Below are positions 1 through 10,394 of a stretch of 64,000 nt of DNA, piece after piece. Position 1 is the first letter of the stretch. Every line of letters starts with the position of its first letter. The stretch comes from Sphagnum compactum. Lineage: Eukaryota; Bryophyta; Sphagnopsida; Sphagnales. The notes beneath the pieces are model-generated. The model worked only from the letters and a program-made list of their open reading frames with translations. It was not told the DNA's origin and searched no databases. Both the position numbers and the translations under genes were made by a program. The stretch is from assembly GCA_965153455.1 (NCBI GenBank), contig OZ234494.1:24056001-24120000 (forward strand), in the 5' to 3' direction.

Positions 1-290
1 ACCCCGCCCAGGTAAGTAAGTACTTTAATTTCTCTTGTCCATTTTATACTTTTTCATTTCACATGTTGCACCAAACACTATGGGTTAACTCCCGAAACGC
101 CCTCTTCCCTCGACGCTTCCGACCCTTTCGTCTCCACTTCGCGCACAGATCTTTGCGTGCCTGCGGCTCTCTTTGGGAGTAGCAAGCGAAAAGAGCGAGC
201 TCTTCCTGTGCGCACACAACTGAAATTTCTTTTTTTTCTTGTTTAGTTTTTTTATCCTCATATAGATTGAAATTTTTTTTTACAGTGGAA
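1..290. other. Left edge; possible splice donor
   Basis: No gene is recognised. Bases 1-11 end in CCCAG, followed directly by GTAAGTAAG, which is a near-ideal plant splice donor. A T-rich tract ending in TTTTACAG at about 285 is acceptor-like. A plus-strand gene entering from the left could therefore end an exon at base 11, but no coding sequence supports this. It is an inference from splice motifs only. Confidence 0.2.
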
Positions 291-528
291 GAGATTTGGT
301 TCAGATTTTTTTTGTTAACAATGTAGAAATTTGGGTCAGCTTGTTTTTTGTATACAATGTAGGAAATTTGGGTCTCGTTGTTTTCTGTTTACAATGTATG
401 AGATTTGGGTCAGATTTTTTTTTTTGGGTATACAATGTAAGACATTTAGGTTTCATTGTTTTCTGTTTACAATGTAAGGCATTTGGGTCAGATTGTTTTT
501 TGTTTACAATGTAAGACATTTGGGTCTC
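291..528. repeat. Tandem repeat, about 37-bp unit, six copies plus a partial
   Basis: Six head-to-tail units run from 291-325, 326-361, 362-398, 399-439, 440-476 and 477-513, then a partial unit. Each starts near GACATTTGGGTC, continues through a T-rich stretch and ends in TTTACAATGTA. Units vary from 35 to 41 bp because the T tract changes length. Both strands stay open for short stretches because of the repeat, so the small frames here are not evidence for a gene. Confidence 0.9.
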
Positions 529-2539
529 TTGTGATACAGTCTTCTTGCAATCTACTTGTGCATAAGTTTGCGAGATCAGAATCTTGAGTTGTTTAAGCAC
601 AAGACATGAGATAGAGGATTTGACTGTGGACTGGAAATCTAAAAGCAGCAGCAATGTTGAATGAATGTATCACAGGGAATATGAGCGCAAGGAGACCAGC
701 TCTACATCTTTATGTGGAGCAGCAACAACAACAGCGCAGGAGCATCAGAGCAGTGCACTGATCTTTTCGGTGATTGCAATCCTGGAATTCCCTCATCAAT
801 AGAGTGGAAGCCACAAATTCACCCCTAGAGCCTTCAAGATTCCATCACCGAGAGCACATGGACTCAGCTCTCGTGACTCAGCTCTCTGTCTCTCTCTGGA
901 CCTGTGAATCTCTCTTGGCTTTCCCACAAACTCCAATGTCCTTTTTGCACGCTCAGGCTATTCGATATCTGTTTCTTTAAGACAAATCCAGGAAAAATAT
1001 CAGTGTGGAAATCTCAAATTTGTAGAATCATGCAAGTTCCAGCCAAATTATTCTGTGTGATGAGAGATTGTTCCAGTGCAATGCTATGATAGACCAACCA
1101 TGTATGAGCAAGATTTTTGATATATCCTCAGAGGGTGATACTTGAATCCAGGATCAATTGATTGATTCAAGGAAAGAATGACGTAGCTGTAACTTGTTTC
1201 AAAGACAAAGTTTATATGCTTCACATGAACTTGTAAACTGAAATCTGTTGCAACAAGTCTCAGTTTACCCACTTCATTAATGTTGTGATGTATTTTTGTT
1301 GTGGGAGATAGTTGAACCTGGTGGACACATACAGCTCAGTGTAATAATATTGGGGCAAAATTGCAGATGGCACATGCTAGAGGAAGCTTCTTGCTTGCTT
1401 GCACACTCATGGATTCAGATGTTAGATGGTGAGAGGCGGGTTCTTGCTTGCTCATGCACTCATGGATGTGGACAACCAATTTCACTCTGGGTCTCTGAAT
1501 CTGGTAAGCCACAATACCCCCCTTATGTCATTTGGGTCACATGAATTTGGTTATATCTATCCATGAGCAACACGACTCCATCACAAATTCAATGTTGTCT
1601 CTTTTTGTTCTTATTCTTTACAGCAATGTGAGATCAAATTGTTCATACTTCTTGCTGTCAGTAGTGACACAAATTGTTGCTGGAAATTGAAGAATTGCCC
1701 TTTGATGTTATAGGAAAGTTCACTAGGTGGTACCTTAACAAAATATATTGCAAGGTTTGTGAGCTCAGGAAGATGTTATGAGTGCCCTCTTCCTTAGCCA
1801 AATCAGGTTCACATGGCATTCACCTGATCAAGTTATCTCATGAGAGATGTTCAAAATTTCAAAGAGATGTAATGTTCTAATTTGATCAAATTGTAAAGAA
1901 TCTTCAATCTCTACTTGCTTTCATACATTGCTTCCCCAACTGCCTCAGGTAGCTCTGCAGAAGCATACCCAGACCAATCAGACTCTTGCTTTATCTGATA
2001 ACAGAGAAGTATTCAGTGGACTTTGGTAAGGTTAGTGACCCAACTTATCAGTGATTGGTTTCAAAAGCCTCTAGGTGCATGCTAGGTGTGACCATGATAT
2101 ACAAGCAAAACTTTGACAGGTTTAATGAACAAGTTACCTTGAGCATGGAAACCTCCATTCTGTGTCCTTTGGGCGAGCCCAGATACAAGCACAAATCATC
2201 TGCCAACCCAAATCATTCACATACAACAGCCACATTTTTCAATAAGTGTCATCCAGGTCGGTAGGCAAGTCTAGCTGTACCTGCAGAATGCTCCAGATGT
2301 CACTTGCCCCATCAGTGACTCTGTTGAGTCCCATTCAAAATCTTCTGCTTCATTGGTCTCTTCACTTGGTCTCTCTCCATATCAAGCTCACCTGAAGGTC
2401 TTGACACTGTCATCAATAACAGAGGCTCCTCAGGTGAAGGTTTCAAATGAGAAGGTAGGTTATCAGGTTCATTCACTGCTAACTTTGTTTCAACTCACAG
2501 ACCAAAGAGTCTGACTGGGCACCAGCAGAACCTTCATCA
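529..2539. other. Gene-free stretch
   Basis: I see no convincing coding region. Several frames of 60-80 codons occur, but none resembles a known family and none has a clear exon structure. GC content is moderate compared with the 14-46 kb region, so untranslated exons of a neighbouring gene are possible. Confidence 0.4.
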
Positions 2540-2851
2540 TCATTTACTCTGATGACTGTTTCCTCTACCAAACAGGAGCCAGCTGGTTCTCCCAATACAT
2601 TGCAGAGTTGGTTGAGGTGACTCCTGAGAGCTTGAAGATTGAGATCCTGGGTTGAGGGGAGCTAAGCCAGGTGCCTCAAGTTCTGCAGGCACAGTGGAAC
2701 AACTTCTGCCATCCAAAGCTTGGGGTGAAAGCTCTTCTTGGAGACAAGATTCCTCATCTTCATCTGTAAGTTCTTCAAAGGTGGCATTTTTTGGTCCCGA
2801 CATTATGGTAGATTGACAAGAACTCTCTCTCTCTTTGGACTGAGTGATCAA
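2540..2851 (-). pseudogene. Unidentified acidic/Ser-rich frame beside the LOTUS relic
   Basis: A 103-codon minus-strand frame overlaps and follows the LOTUS-like relic. It is rich in Glu, Ser, Pro and Gln, with a low-complexity composition like a linker between domains. It is in a different frame from the LOTUS-like segments, so if it belongs to the same ancient gene a frameshift separates them. No family is recognised. Confidence 0.2.
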
Positions 2852-3255
2852 CGAGGAGGTGGTTCAAAGCAGCAAGAAGCTGAACCCCTGTAGCACTCTG
2901 TATGACCAAGACAACATCTGGCATCAGTCACAACCAGTCATAGAGTTTTGGGTATCCTTCACTGTGATGTTGTAATGATTTGCAAACACTGGCTTCAGTT
3001 TACTTGCTGGAATGCCTTGAGGATTCTCCGAAAACAGCTTCTGCGGAAACTGCTCATAGTCATTCTTCATGTCCCAGATGAGACCTCTTTGCCATGTCTT
3101 TCATTGCACAGTTTTTGAGCTGGAAAGAGAAACACATGTTCATGTCTAGGACAGGCTACTTCTGCAATGTCTGGGATCACAATAACCAGTTCTTTCACTT
3201 TTAAGAAGCCATGTACCCGAGGGTCAAGCTTCATCCCAAACTGCTCCTCAAATGC
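2835..3255 (-). pseudogene. Relic of LOTUS/OST-HTH domain coding sequence
   Basis: On the minus strand, 3255 down to 3109 translates without a stop into a peptide containing FGMKLDPRVHGFLKVKEL followed by VIPDIAEV. This matches the LOTUS (OST-HTH) winged-helix pattern, in which a Y/FG.xLDP..xGF.KL..L segment precedes an IPD-V element. Further down (about 3095-2940) another frame reads IPASKLKPVF, and about 2930-2835 reads PDVVLVIQSATG, together resembling a second LOTUS domain split by frameshifts. LOTUS domains bind RNA, especially G-rich RNA, and in plants are often paired with NYN nuclease domains. No intact start, nuclease domain or continuous frame is visible. I read it as a broken gene copy, or as exons of a gene I cannot assemble. 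Family assignment is by eye. Confidence 0.4.
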
Positions 3256-4195
3256 AGGTTTTTATGACAGAGATGTCCATCCCATGCCTCTGCACATTTG
3301 GATTGTTTGCACGAGATCATTCCAAAAACCCTGTTGATGAGATATCAGCAGTTGTATGAACTCTGAAGACTCGGTACAGGCAACACTGGTCATGAGAGTC
3401 AGGCATGATACACAACAAACTAAATCAAATAAAAGCAGAAAAACCCACTATTGACCATTGAAATTGAGGCCTTACCAGAAATTATTTAAGGAGAATTGGA
3501 CCTATATCACATCAACAAGAAAGTGAAGTATTCCTCTCTAGAGCTTATTGCAACATTGAAAATTTTGCAATATCAAAAAAGAAATACCTTTGTTGACACC
3601 CTAGAGAGATCATGCTAAAGTACCAGGATCCAATACTGGAAGATACCTGTCGGGACATCACAAACTGATTACTCTAACCACTAAGGTACACTTGACCCAA
3701 AATACCAAGGACCCAAAATAGTTCACTGCAGAATACAACTTTTGTGTAGGTGATGTAACCCCATTGGTTGCATCACTTAGCTCACAGCTATCAAGTGCCA
3801 CTACTAGAAACATGTGCTGATCATCAGTGACCTCACAATTCAAGCTAGATGAGAAATTAGGCTTCTTGAATCTATAGCATGAATCCAAGAATGCAAAATT
3901 TCCCTCTCTCTTCACTTAAATTAGTTGTTCCAAAACCCATCTCTCAACAGCACGTTGTAACCCAAGAAATGCAAGAGCAGAACGAGACATCAAATTTCAC
4001 GTGCTTAAGAGCAGAGAATGTGTAAACAACAAAACGTACATAGAGAGGAGCTTGAGAGAGAAGAGACGAAGAGCGCTGTGAGCCGTGACAAGAGCTTGAG
4101 CGAAAAAGCATTTGAAGTGCGAAGAAGAGGCTTATTGAAAGAAAGAAAGAGCCACGTAAAGGCGGCACTGACTTGACCATAAAACAGTAGCGCTC
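3256..4195. other. Gene-free stretch
   Basis: No gene is recognised. From 3900 to 4180 the plus strand is rich in GA-type purine tracts, as in plant 5' untranslated regions or promoters. The phrase GATCCAATACTGGAAGAT occurs near 3628 and again near 4772, a small dispersed duplication linking this stretch to the coding-like debris at 4.2-4.9 kb. Confidence 0.3.
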
Positions 4196-4214
4196 TCTGG
4201 ACAGCTCTCTCGAA

Positions 4215-4910
4215 AATCTGGTATTGTTGTTCGATGCAACAGCTTTTGTCTCTCAGATGTTGCTGCAGTATCAGTTCTGGATTCTATTCTGATCCCTTCG
4301 GGGAATCTGCCAGATGATCCACCGAGACCTGAATTTTTGGATGCTTCTTTCAGTTTGAGAGTTTTAATTCCTTTCCAGAAAATTGTCTGGGGTTTGCTTG
4401 ATTTCTATCCCAGCCACGTTTTGGGCACTCCTACTCTTGAGGTTTTACGTAGGTATTTGTGCAAGAATTGCAAGTTATTCGCAATATGGAAACTGTGTGA
4501 AGCTCATCACTCCCAGTAGATTGATCAGCCAGGAGCAGCTGGATTTTGCATGATGGCAGTGTCTCAACAGAATAATCTATCGGACTTCCTCTGCTTCCAG
4601 TACTGAAGTGGCAAGCATGGTAAAGGTTTTGGTAACTGAGACTGAAATGGTGTGGTCACAGGTTTCAGCACTGTCTGCAAAAGCTTCTCAAGCAGATGGG
4701 ATGACAGATTCATCAGGATCAAGCTTTACTGTGATGTCATCTCCACCAGTGGCTATAGCTCTTCTGACATCTCCATGTTGATCCAATACTGGAAGATGTG
4801 TTGAGTTACCCCAGTTTCGAACAGTTTCAAGTATGGCTTGGAGGTCATTGCTTCTCTTGTTCAGTACTCTCCTTGAGCATCAAAGCAAATGATGTCATGG
4901 CAGTAGTTTT
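4215..4910. pseudogene. Coding-like debris on both strands, unidentified
   Basis: From about 4222 to 4519 the plus strand reads open for roughly 100 codons without needing an ATG until 4337. The composition is protein-like, including PPRPEFLDASF and YPSHVLGTPTLEVL. From about 4870 down to 4590 the minus strand reads a second coherent peptide including HLPVLDQHGDVRRAI and VKLDPDESVIPS, broken by a stop. I do not recognise either family. Two opposed coding-like stretches so close together suggest shuffled gene fragments rather than one gene. Confidence 0.25.
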
Positions 4911-7851
4911 CTAGCAGGGCTGAGAAGTTTTGAAGGAGTTAATGGCGTGTGGAACCAAGGCTATGACGAGAGATAGCTGCTGGCAAGCATAATAGTGGTA
5001 GTTGAAACCAGGGTTGTGAAATCCAGAATTTTCGACAGTGAATTAATTATTCATGTTATCATAAACTTTAATAGGAATCACCATAAAAAATTTCAATGAA
5101 TTCTAAGAAGACGATGGACTCATAATGGACTTTTGAAATGACAACACTACAACTGTCACACAAAAAGATAGAAAAATGTGAATTCAAAAGTAATGTCAAA
5201 ATTAAAATTAAAAAATAAAACATCATCAAATGAAGAATTTATTAGTGAAATGCATTGAAACTTTCTTGATATATATATATAAGTTTTAAATGATGTGATT
5301 GTTGTAAATTTTCATCCTTGAGAGTCCATTTCACATAAAATTCTTAAACTTTTTCATGCATTTTTTTAACAATCACATGTTTAAGGATAATCATAGGTTG
5401 GCGTATTCATGTTTATAATTAAAAACATAGGGAATAATTATAGGACTTAGATTTGACAATTGTTGAAACTGCAAAAACATTTGCTAGTGTTAAATTATAG
5501 ACTCTCAAACACCACTTTTGAGCCACCTAACCATCTTTTCACCCCTAATTGACATGATACCAAGTGGCATTTGTAAACAATTAATTACCTTTGATGAAAT
5601 GACAATATATTAAAGTGACAATTGCCCCAAGGGACTTCCTTTGCTTCCAAAAGAACTTTCCCATCTCCCTAAGAAACACACAACTTGGAGAGAAAAAGAC
5701 TTTCCTAGGGAAGGGCCCAAGTTTCCCAAGGAACGCATGGTGTTTGAAACTTCATAGACCCATAATTTTTTTATATGTCTGATAGCAACTTGGATATGGC
5801 ATTGGAAAGACCTTGACATGAGCTACAACTTTGTAATTTGAACGTCCTCACTCAAAGTTTGTATGAAGAAGTTATGAGCCCACAAAGTTTAGGTGCCGTT
5901 TGTTTTCCCTAGGAGAAAAGGAAGGTCATGAGGAGCTTCCACTGGGGCACTTTCCCTAAGGAGCAAGCCAATGTCCACTAAGGGAACTTGGGAGTTGAAG
6001 AAATTCCCTGAAAAAGCTTTCTTCTCATAGGGGAACACACCATGCACCCCAAAGAAGCTCTCCCCTTCCCTAATGAACTACCTCTTCTCCCCAAGGAACA
6101 CATTGTGCTCAAACCGTTGTGAGCTCATAACTTTCACATATGAACTTTGATTGAGGAACTTTAAATTACAAAGCTATAACCCTCACCAAGTTCTTTCCAA
6201 CACCATGTTGTACACTCCTATTAGAGATCATATAACAAAATTATAAGCTCACAAATTTTTAGACACCATTTGTTCCCTAGGAAACTTGGGCCTTTCCCCG
6301 AGGAAAATCCCTTTCTCCCTGGCTTGCCCAATCAACATACATGGGGCTACAACAAATCTTCTTTTCCCTGGGGAAGTTTCTCCCTTGAAGAACTTCCATT
6401 TGTTCCCAAAGGAAAAACTTCATGGGCAAACTTCTCTTTATCCCTGGTGAATTTACTTCCCAAGGATCTTTAAGGCCAAAATGACCATAGGAAACAATTC
6501 GCACTAGATGTTGGGATGTGGTAAAACATTGGTAGAGCTGCAAAGAGGGTGGGGGTGACTGGATGTGTTCTTAATAGGATTACAAACCTTCACTGTTGTG
6601 CAATTAGGCTCCATGTTTGCCTGTGTAAGACATATGGCCAGGGATGGGTCAGATTAGGACTGGCAATACAATGTTTCCAGAAATGTAGGTGCAAATGCAT
6701 TGAACATCAATATGCATTATAAAATTGCCACAAAATCAAGTTGTGTGACATCAAGCGCCTGCAGCTACACCCTCAAAAGATTGGAATCCTTCTCTTTTCA
6801 GATTCTCAAAACAATACAAAAGCTTCTAGAAAGTGGGACCTTTTAAGTGGACAGAGATTGCTTTCTTATTCCAAAATCCCCATGTCGACAGAACCAGATC
6901 TTACAACCCTTAGTGTCAATGAGGTGGTCGTTGAGGTGTGACACACAACCAATAACCACAGGCTTCACTATCACCTCAACCTGCCCAGTTGCACAGTTCA
7001 ATATCAGTTACACATGACAAGTCCAAAGTCACCTATTCCTTTTTCTCCCTGCAAGAACAAGGAGATAACCACTTCAATGAAAACTGCTCCAGTCAGTGGC
7101 TGTATTTTAGATGTATTTCAGACAATTGAATGCTAGGAAGTCCCAAATTCAATTCTCCACAGAATTCAGGCTCCACCAGGAGAACTAACATTTCAGTTCT
7201 TTATTGAACATGCATCCATTTTGCTAGGAAAAACACACCAAGGCTCCTGTCAATGTATAAAGCATCAAGCATCAGAAACTGAAAGAGTAAAGTGAAAAGC
7301 AGGTACCAGGGAAGTACCTCAATTTGTAATCCTAGTCGTCAAGTGCCCTCCCACCCTCAAGAGCTGTGTCACAAATACTGCAAACAGCACATGTAATTCG
7401 CAGATACTCTTCAAATCTGGTACGTTTGTCCAACATGGTTGGCTTGAAACCCTGAGAGGAATACACCATATAATACTTTGATCTACATCTCATTGGAGAT
7501 TGGCATTTGGAGGTGATCTTCCTAGGCTAAATCACCAAGTAGCCATGAGCAAACTCAGGTGATCCTTTTGCATGAGGCCTGCACGATTGTGCCTATTTCT
7601 TTAAGGATGACCCTCACCAGGGTACAACTAGTGTCATTCCATGCTCTCTCTTGGCAGGTGAGAGCTAGAAGCAGAAGATGTGAAGTGAATAGACATAAGT
7701 GCACTCTACTGGCCTTGTGACAGAGAGAACGTGAATCCAGTATACAAGATCTTCTAAACTGGCTAGTCTAAGAATCCAGGGCAGGAAGAACAGCCTCCTC
7801 TACTCATATGCCCATTCTCTCTGAGAAAATGATAGCAGTGCTCAACAGCAA
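4911..7851. other. Gene-free stretch, including 3' flank of the kinase gene
   Basis: 5.0-5.5 kb is AT-rich with no coding signal. 5.6-6.5 kb is unusually rich in the words TTCCCTAGGGA, TTCCCCAAGGAA and AGGAACACA on both strands, giving a diffuse self-complementary texture. It looks like an old repeat array too degraded to give a unit length. 7.3-7.85 kb lies downstream of the minus-strand kinase stop and probably contains its 3' untranslated region. No polyadenylation site can be assigned by eye. Confidence 0.35.
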
Positions 7852-10200
7852 TCATGATGGAATTCCAAAAGAGTTAGAGCTCATGCTGAGTTCACTTCGT
7901 ATGGTTCTCAATGAATGGCCAAGTCTTCCCCTTACAACTCTCAACACACCTCCCTGTGTATCGTTCTTGGCTTCTCTATCAGTTGCATCAGTTGTCCCTG
8001 TCTTTGATGAGTGGAAGGACTTTTCCTCTGCAATGGTGCTAAGCTCTGTTGTAGCTACAAGCCTGAAAGGACCCAATGTTGGCTTACTACAAACAAGGGG
8101 GTGAGTAAGCAGCATATCAACTGTGGGTCGCTTGTTGACATCCACTTCCAAGCATTGCTTAATGAAGTCTTTCAAGTCAGGTGACATATTCTCAGGGATG
8201 GGTGGGGCTTCCCCATGTCCAACTCTCCAGAGAACTGCTTGCCACTCTAAATCTGATAAAGGGGGCTTCCCAGTTACCATTTCCAGCACAGTGCATCCGA
8301 GACTCCAAATATCAGCTGCAATACCATAAGTCTTTGTGGCATCAATGACCTCAGGAGCCATCCAGTATGCACTTCCTTTACAAGACTTGAGTTTGTCCAG
8401 TTTATCTATCTCCTTGGCCATTCCAAAGTCAGCAAGCTTGACTACTCCACTGACATCCACCAAAAGGTTTGCACATTTTATGTCCCTGTGGATAATGTTG
8501 CGGTCATGGAGGTACTTGAGACCATGAAGGATTTGCTGAGTGTATGCACAAACCTGCTCCTCAACCATTGGATACTTCTTGTACACAGATGCCAATGATC
8601 CTTTGCTTACAAGCTCCAAAAAGATGTAAAGCTTGTCCCCTGTACTTTCTGTCCCCAGGTACTGAACAATATTCTCATGTTCTAGTTCACTCAGAAGGGC
8701 AATCTCCTGTTGTAGTTGTAGAATAGATTGCTTAGCCTGTTTGCCTTCATCTAACAAAGATACCTCCTTGACTGCAAAGAAGGATCCATTATTCCCAACC
8801 CCCTCATACACGGTTCCAAAAGATCCACTGCCCAGCAGCTCACCTTTCCTCCACTTCCGAGGCAATGACAGCTTTTTCCGTGGCACCTTCAGTGCCTTGT
8901 CTTCGGGCACCACATTGGCCAGTTCACTGTGAACCTTGGAAATTTCTCCTGAAACTACTTCAGCAGTATCATCAACTGGAGAAGCAACCTGGAATGTTTC
9001 CATCAAAGGCTGATGTGCATTCCTTAAGGCATTTGAAAGTGTACTTACAGGCTTCCTGTTCATGTGTTCCACACATGGAGGACTTCTACCATGCCAGAGT
9101 ATCGACCGCTGACTTGGACTCTTTGCTGATTCCTGGACAGAAACATCCTCCACACCTGTATGTGATGATTCAATCAACAAGGGCGGTAATGTAACTGCCC
9201 TTGGTAAAGAATCCTTAACAGCCCTGCCTCCACCTCCATCCTCTGCAGGGACCTGCGCCTTCACCTCTGCTTTTGCGTCTTTGCCACTTTCAGATCCACC
9301 TGAATCTGGAGAAAGGAACTCCCACTTCATCGCTGGTTCTGAATGCCGATGACCAAGCACACCTTCCGGGATCCAAGCTGCTGAAGATAAGGACTCTCCA
9401 GAACCACTTCTGCTACATCTAGCTTGACAATGCAAGGTAGCATGAAAAGCCTCTTTCAAATGCCGGAAAGAAGAACCAGAGGAAGGAGAAAAGAGCTCTG
9501 CAGTCTTCTGAGGAAGATGGACAACCTTCTGAGGTATGTCTCGAGGAAGAGGAGACAACCGGGGAGGAGAGGACAGGCGTTTGTTGTGCTCTTTTCCAGC
9601 ATTGTTGAACAACCTACCAGGGGACATCTGTTTGTCATGCTCTTTTCCACCATCGTTGAACAATCTACCAGGGGACATCGCAGGAGATAGAACAGGAGAT
9701 CCAAAATTGGAACTCAAGTCCAAACTGGTAGGCTGCAAATCAAACCTAAAGTCATCCCCTTCTGAGGAAGAATAAGCAGAAGAACCAGGTGCATATGCAT
9801 ATATGGGAGAAACAGGCTGACTGCTCATAGGAGATGCAGGTCGACTGTTGAGAGGCTTGTGTGCCTCCCATAAGTCTGCAGGTATACCAAGGCCATCATT
9901 CAACTGTACACCTAAGAATTTGCAAAGTTCCTCCATCTCTTTGGCAGAATCCTTCCCACGCACTCCAAAACTTGTTTGTTTTTTCCAATCTTCTTTAGTG
10001 GGTCTCCGTCCCTTGTCGTGGACAAAGGTTGCTGCTGGAGAGGAACTTAGCCGATCTCCAGTGTTAGGACTGGAATCCCCATGCACAGGAGTAAGAACAA
10101 CGTCCCCCCGCTTCAGTCCTTTAGCACGATCTAGACGTGGCTTTGTCATAGAACTTGAAAGCTTCTTCACAAAGCTGTTCCGTCCTTTATCCTCAATCAT
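7852..10200 (-). CDS. MEKK1-type MAP kinase kinase kinase
   Basis: The 782-residue protein has a long, low-complexity, Ser/Pro-rich N-terminal half and a C-terminal Ser/Thr kinase domain (about 450-703). Kinase landmarks are intact: glycine loop GSGSFG (457-462), ATP lysine in FAVKEV (K478), catalytic HRDIKCAN (571-578), DFG (591-593) and the activation segment ending WMAPE (613-617). The sequence between them (FFAVKEVSLLD, LYIFLELV, SCKG) matches the plant MEKK1 subgroup rather than the YODA or ANP types. Such kinases phosphorylate MAP kinase kinases in stress, immune and developmental cascades in the cytoplasm. The ATG at 10200 precedes a basic N-terminus, and residues 84-116 (acidic, with a GIPADLWEA motif) resemble the N-terminal conserved patch of this group. 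Residues 175-208 hold a 17-residue tandem duplication. The coding region has no intron, although angiosperm relatives are split into several exons. An acceptor-like TTGATTGCAG ends at 10228 on the minus strand, so a 5' UTR intron is likely. Confidence 0.93.
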   Translation of the reverse strand: MIEDKGRNSFVKKLSSSMTKPRLDRAKGLKRGDVVLTPVHGDSSPNTGDRLSSSPAATFVHDKGRRPTKEDWKKQTSFGVRGKDSAKEMEELCKFLGVQLNDGLGIPADLWEAHKPLNSRPASPMSSQPVSPIYAYAPGSSAYSSSEGDDFRFDLQPTSLDLSSNFGSPVLSPAMSPGRLFNDGGKEHDKQMSPGRLFNNAGKEHNKRLSSPPRLSPLPRDIPQKVVHLPQKTAELFSPSSGSSFRHLKEAFHATLHCQARCSRSGSGESLSSAAWIPEGVLGHRHSEPAMKWEFLSPDSGGSESGKDAKAEVKAQVPAEDGGGGRAVKDSLPRAVTLPPLLIESSHTGVEDVSVQESAKSPSQRSILWHGRSPPCVEHMNRKPVSTLSNALRNAHQPLMETFQVASPVDDTAEVVSGEISKVHSELANVVPEDKALKVPRKKLSLPRKWRKGELLGSGSFGTVYEGVGNNGSFFAVKEVSLLDEGKQAKQSILQLQQEIALLSELEHENIVQYLGTESTGDKLYIFLELVSKGSLASVYKKYPMVEEQVCAYTQQILHGLKYLHDRNIIHRDIKCANLLVDVSGVVKLADFGMAKEIDKLDKLKSCKGSAYWMAPEVIDATKTYGIAADIWSLGCTVLEMVTGKPPLSDLEWQAVLWRVGHGEAPPIPENMSPDLKDFIKQCLEVDVNKRPTVDMLLTHPLVCSKPTLGPFRLVATTELSTIAEEKSFHSSKTGTTDATDREAKNDTQGGVLRVVRGRLGHSLRTIRSELSMSSNSFGIPS
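9585..9688 (-). repeat. 51-bp in-frame tandem duplication inside the kinase gene
   Basis: Two copies of a 51-bp unit encode the 17-residue unit beginning MSPGRLFN (residues 175 and 192), with a few substitutions between copies. The period is a multiple of three, so the frame is kept. Each copy carries an SP site, a possible MAP kinase or CDK phosphorylation site. Confidence 0.85.
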
Positions 10201-10254
10201 TGTTTACTCTCTTCTTTGTCCACCTTTCTGCAATCAAGAACTCATAGGCAGCAG
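10201..10254 (-). promoter_or_regulatory. 5' leader of the kinase gene with likely intron acceptor
   Basis: Reading the minus strand into the kinase start, a pyrimidine-rich stretch ends in TTGATTGCAG at 10228. About 27 bases follow before the ATG. This looks like the 3' end of an intron in the 5' untranslated region. A donor-like ATCAG|GTCAGA lies near 11080, next to GA-rich sequence typical of plant leaders. The pairing of the two sites is inference. Confidence 0.35.
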
Positions 10255-10394
10255 ATCCCTACAGTGTCACAGGCTCACTCCAAACACATGTGCAACATGC
10301 AGGGCTCATCTTCAAAATCTCCATATCCCTACAGTGTCACAGGCTCAATCCAAACACATGTGCAGCATGCAGGGCTCATCTTCAAAATCTCCAT
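10255..10394. repeat. Tandem duplication, 70-bp unit, two copies
   Basis: Copies at 10255-10324 and 10325-10394 differ at only a few positions. The unit includes CTACAGTGTCACAGGCTCA and ACATGTGCARCATGCAGGG. It lies in the presumed 5' UTR intron or leader of the kinase gene. Confidence 0.9.

Noticed and set aside
301-654. 117-codon minus-strand frame at the left end
   Set aside because: It is created by the 37-bp tandem repeat; the peptide is only the repeat translated.
8123-9775. Several plus-strand frames of 60-109 codons within the kinase gene
   Set aside because: They are antisense shadows of a well-supported minus-strand kinase.
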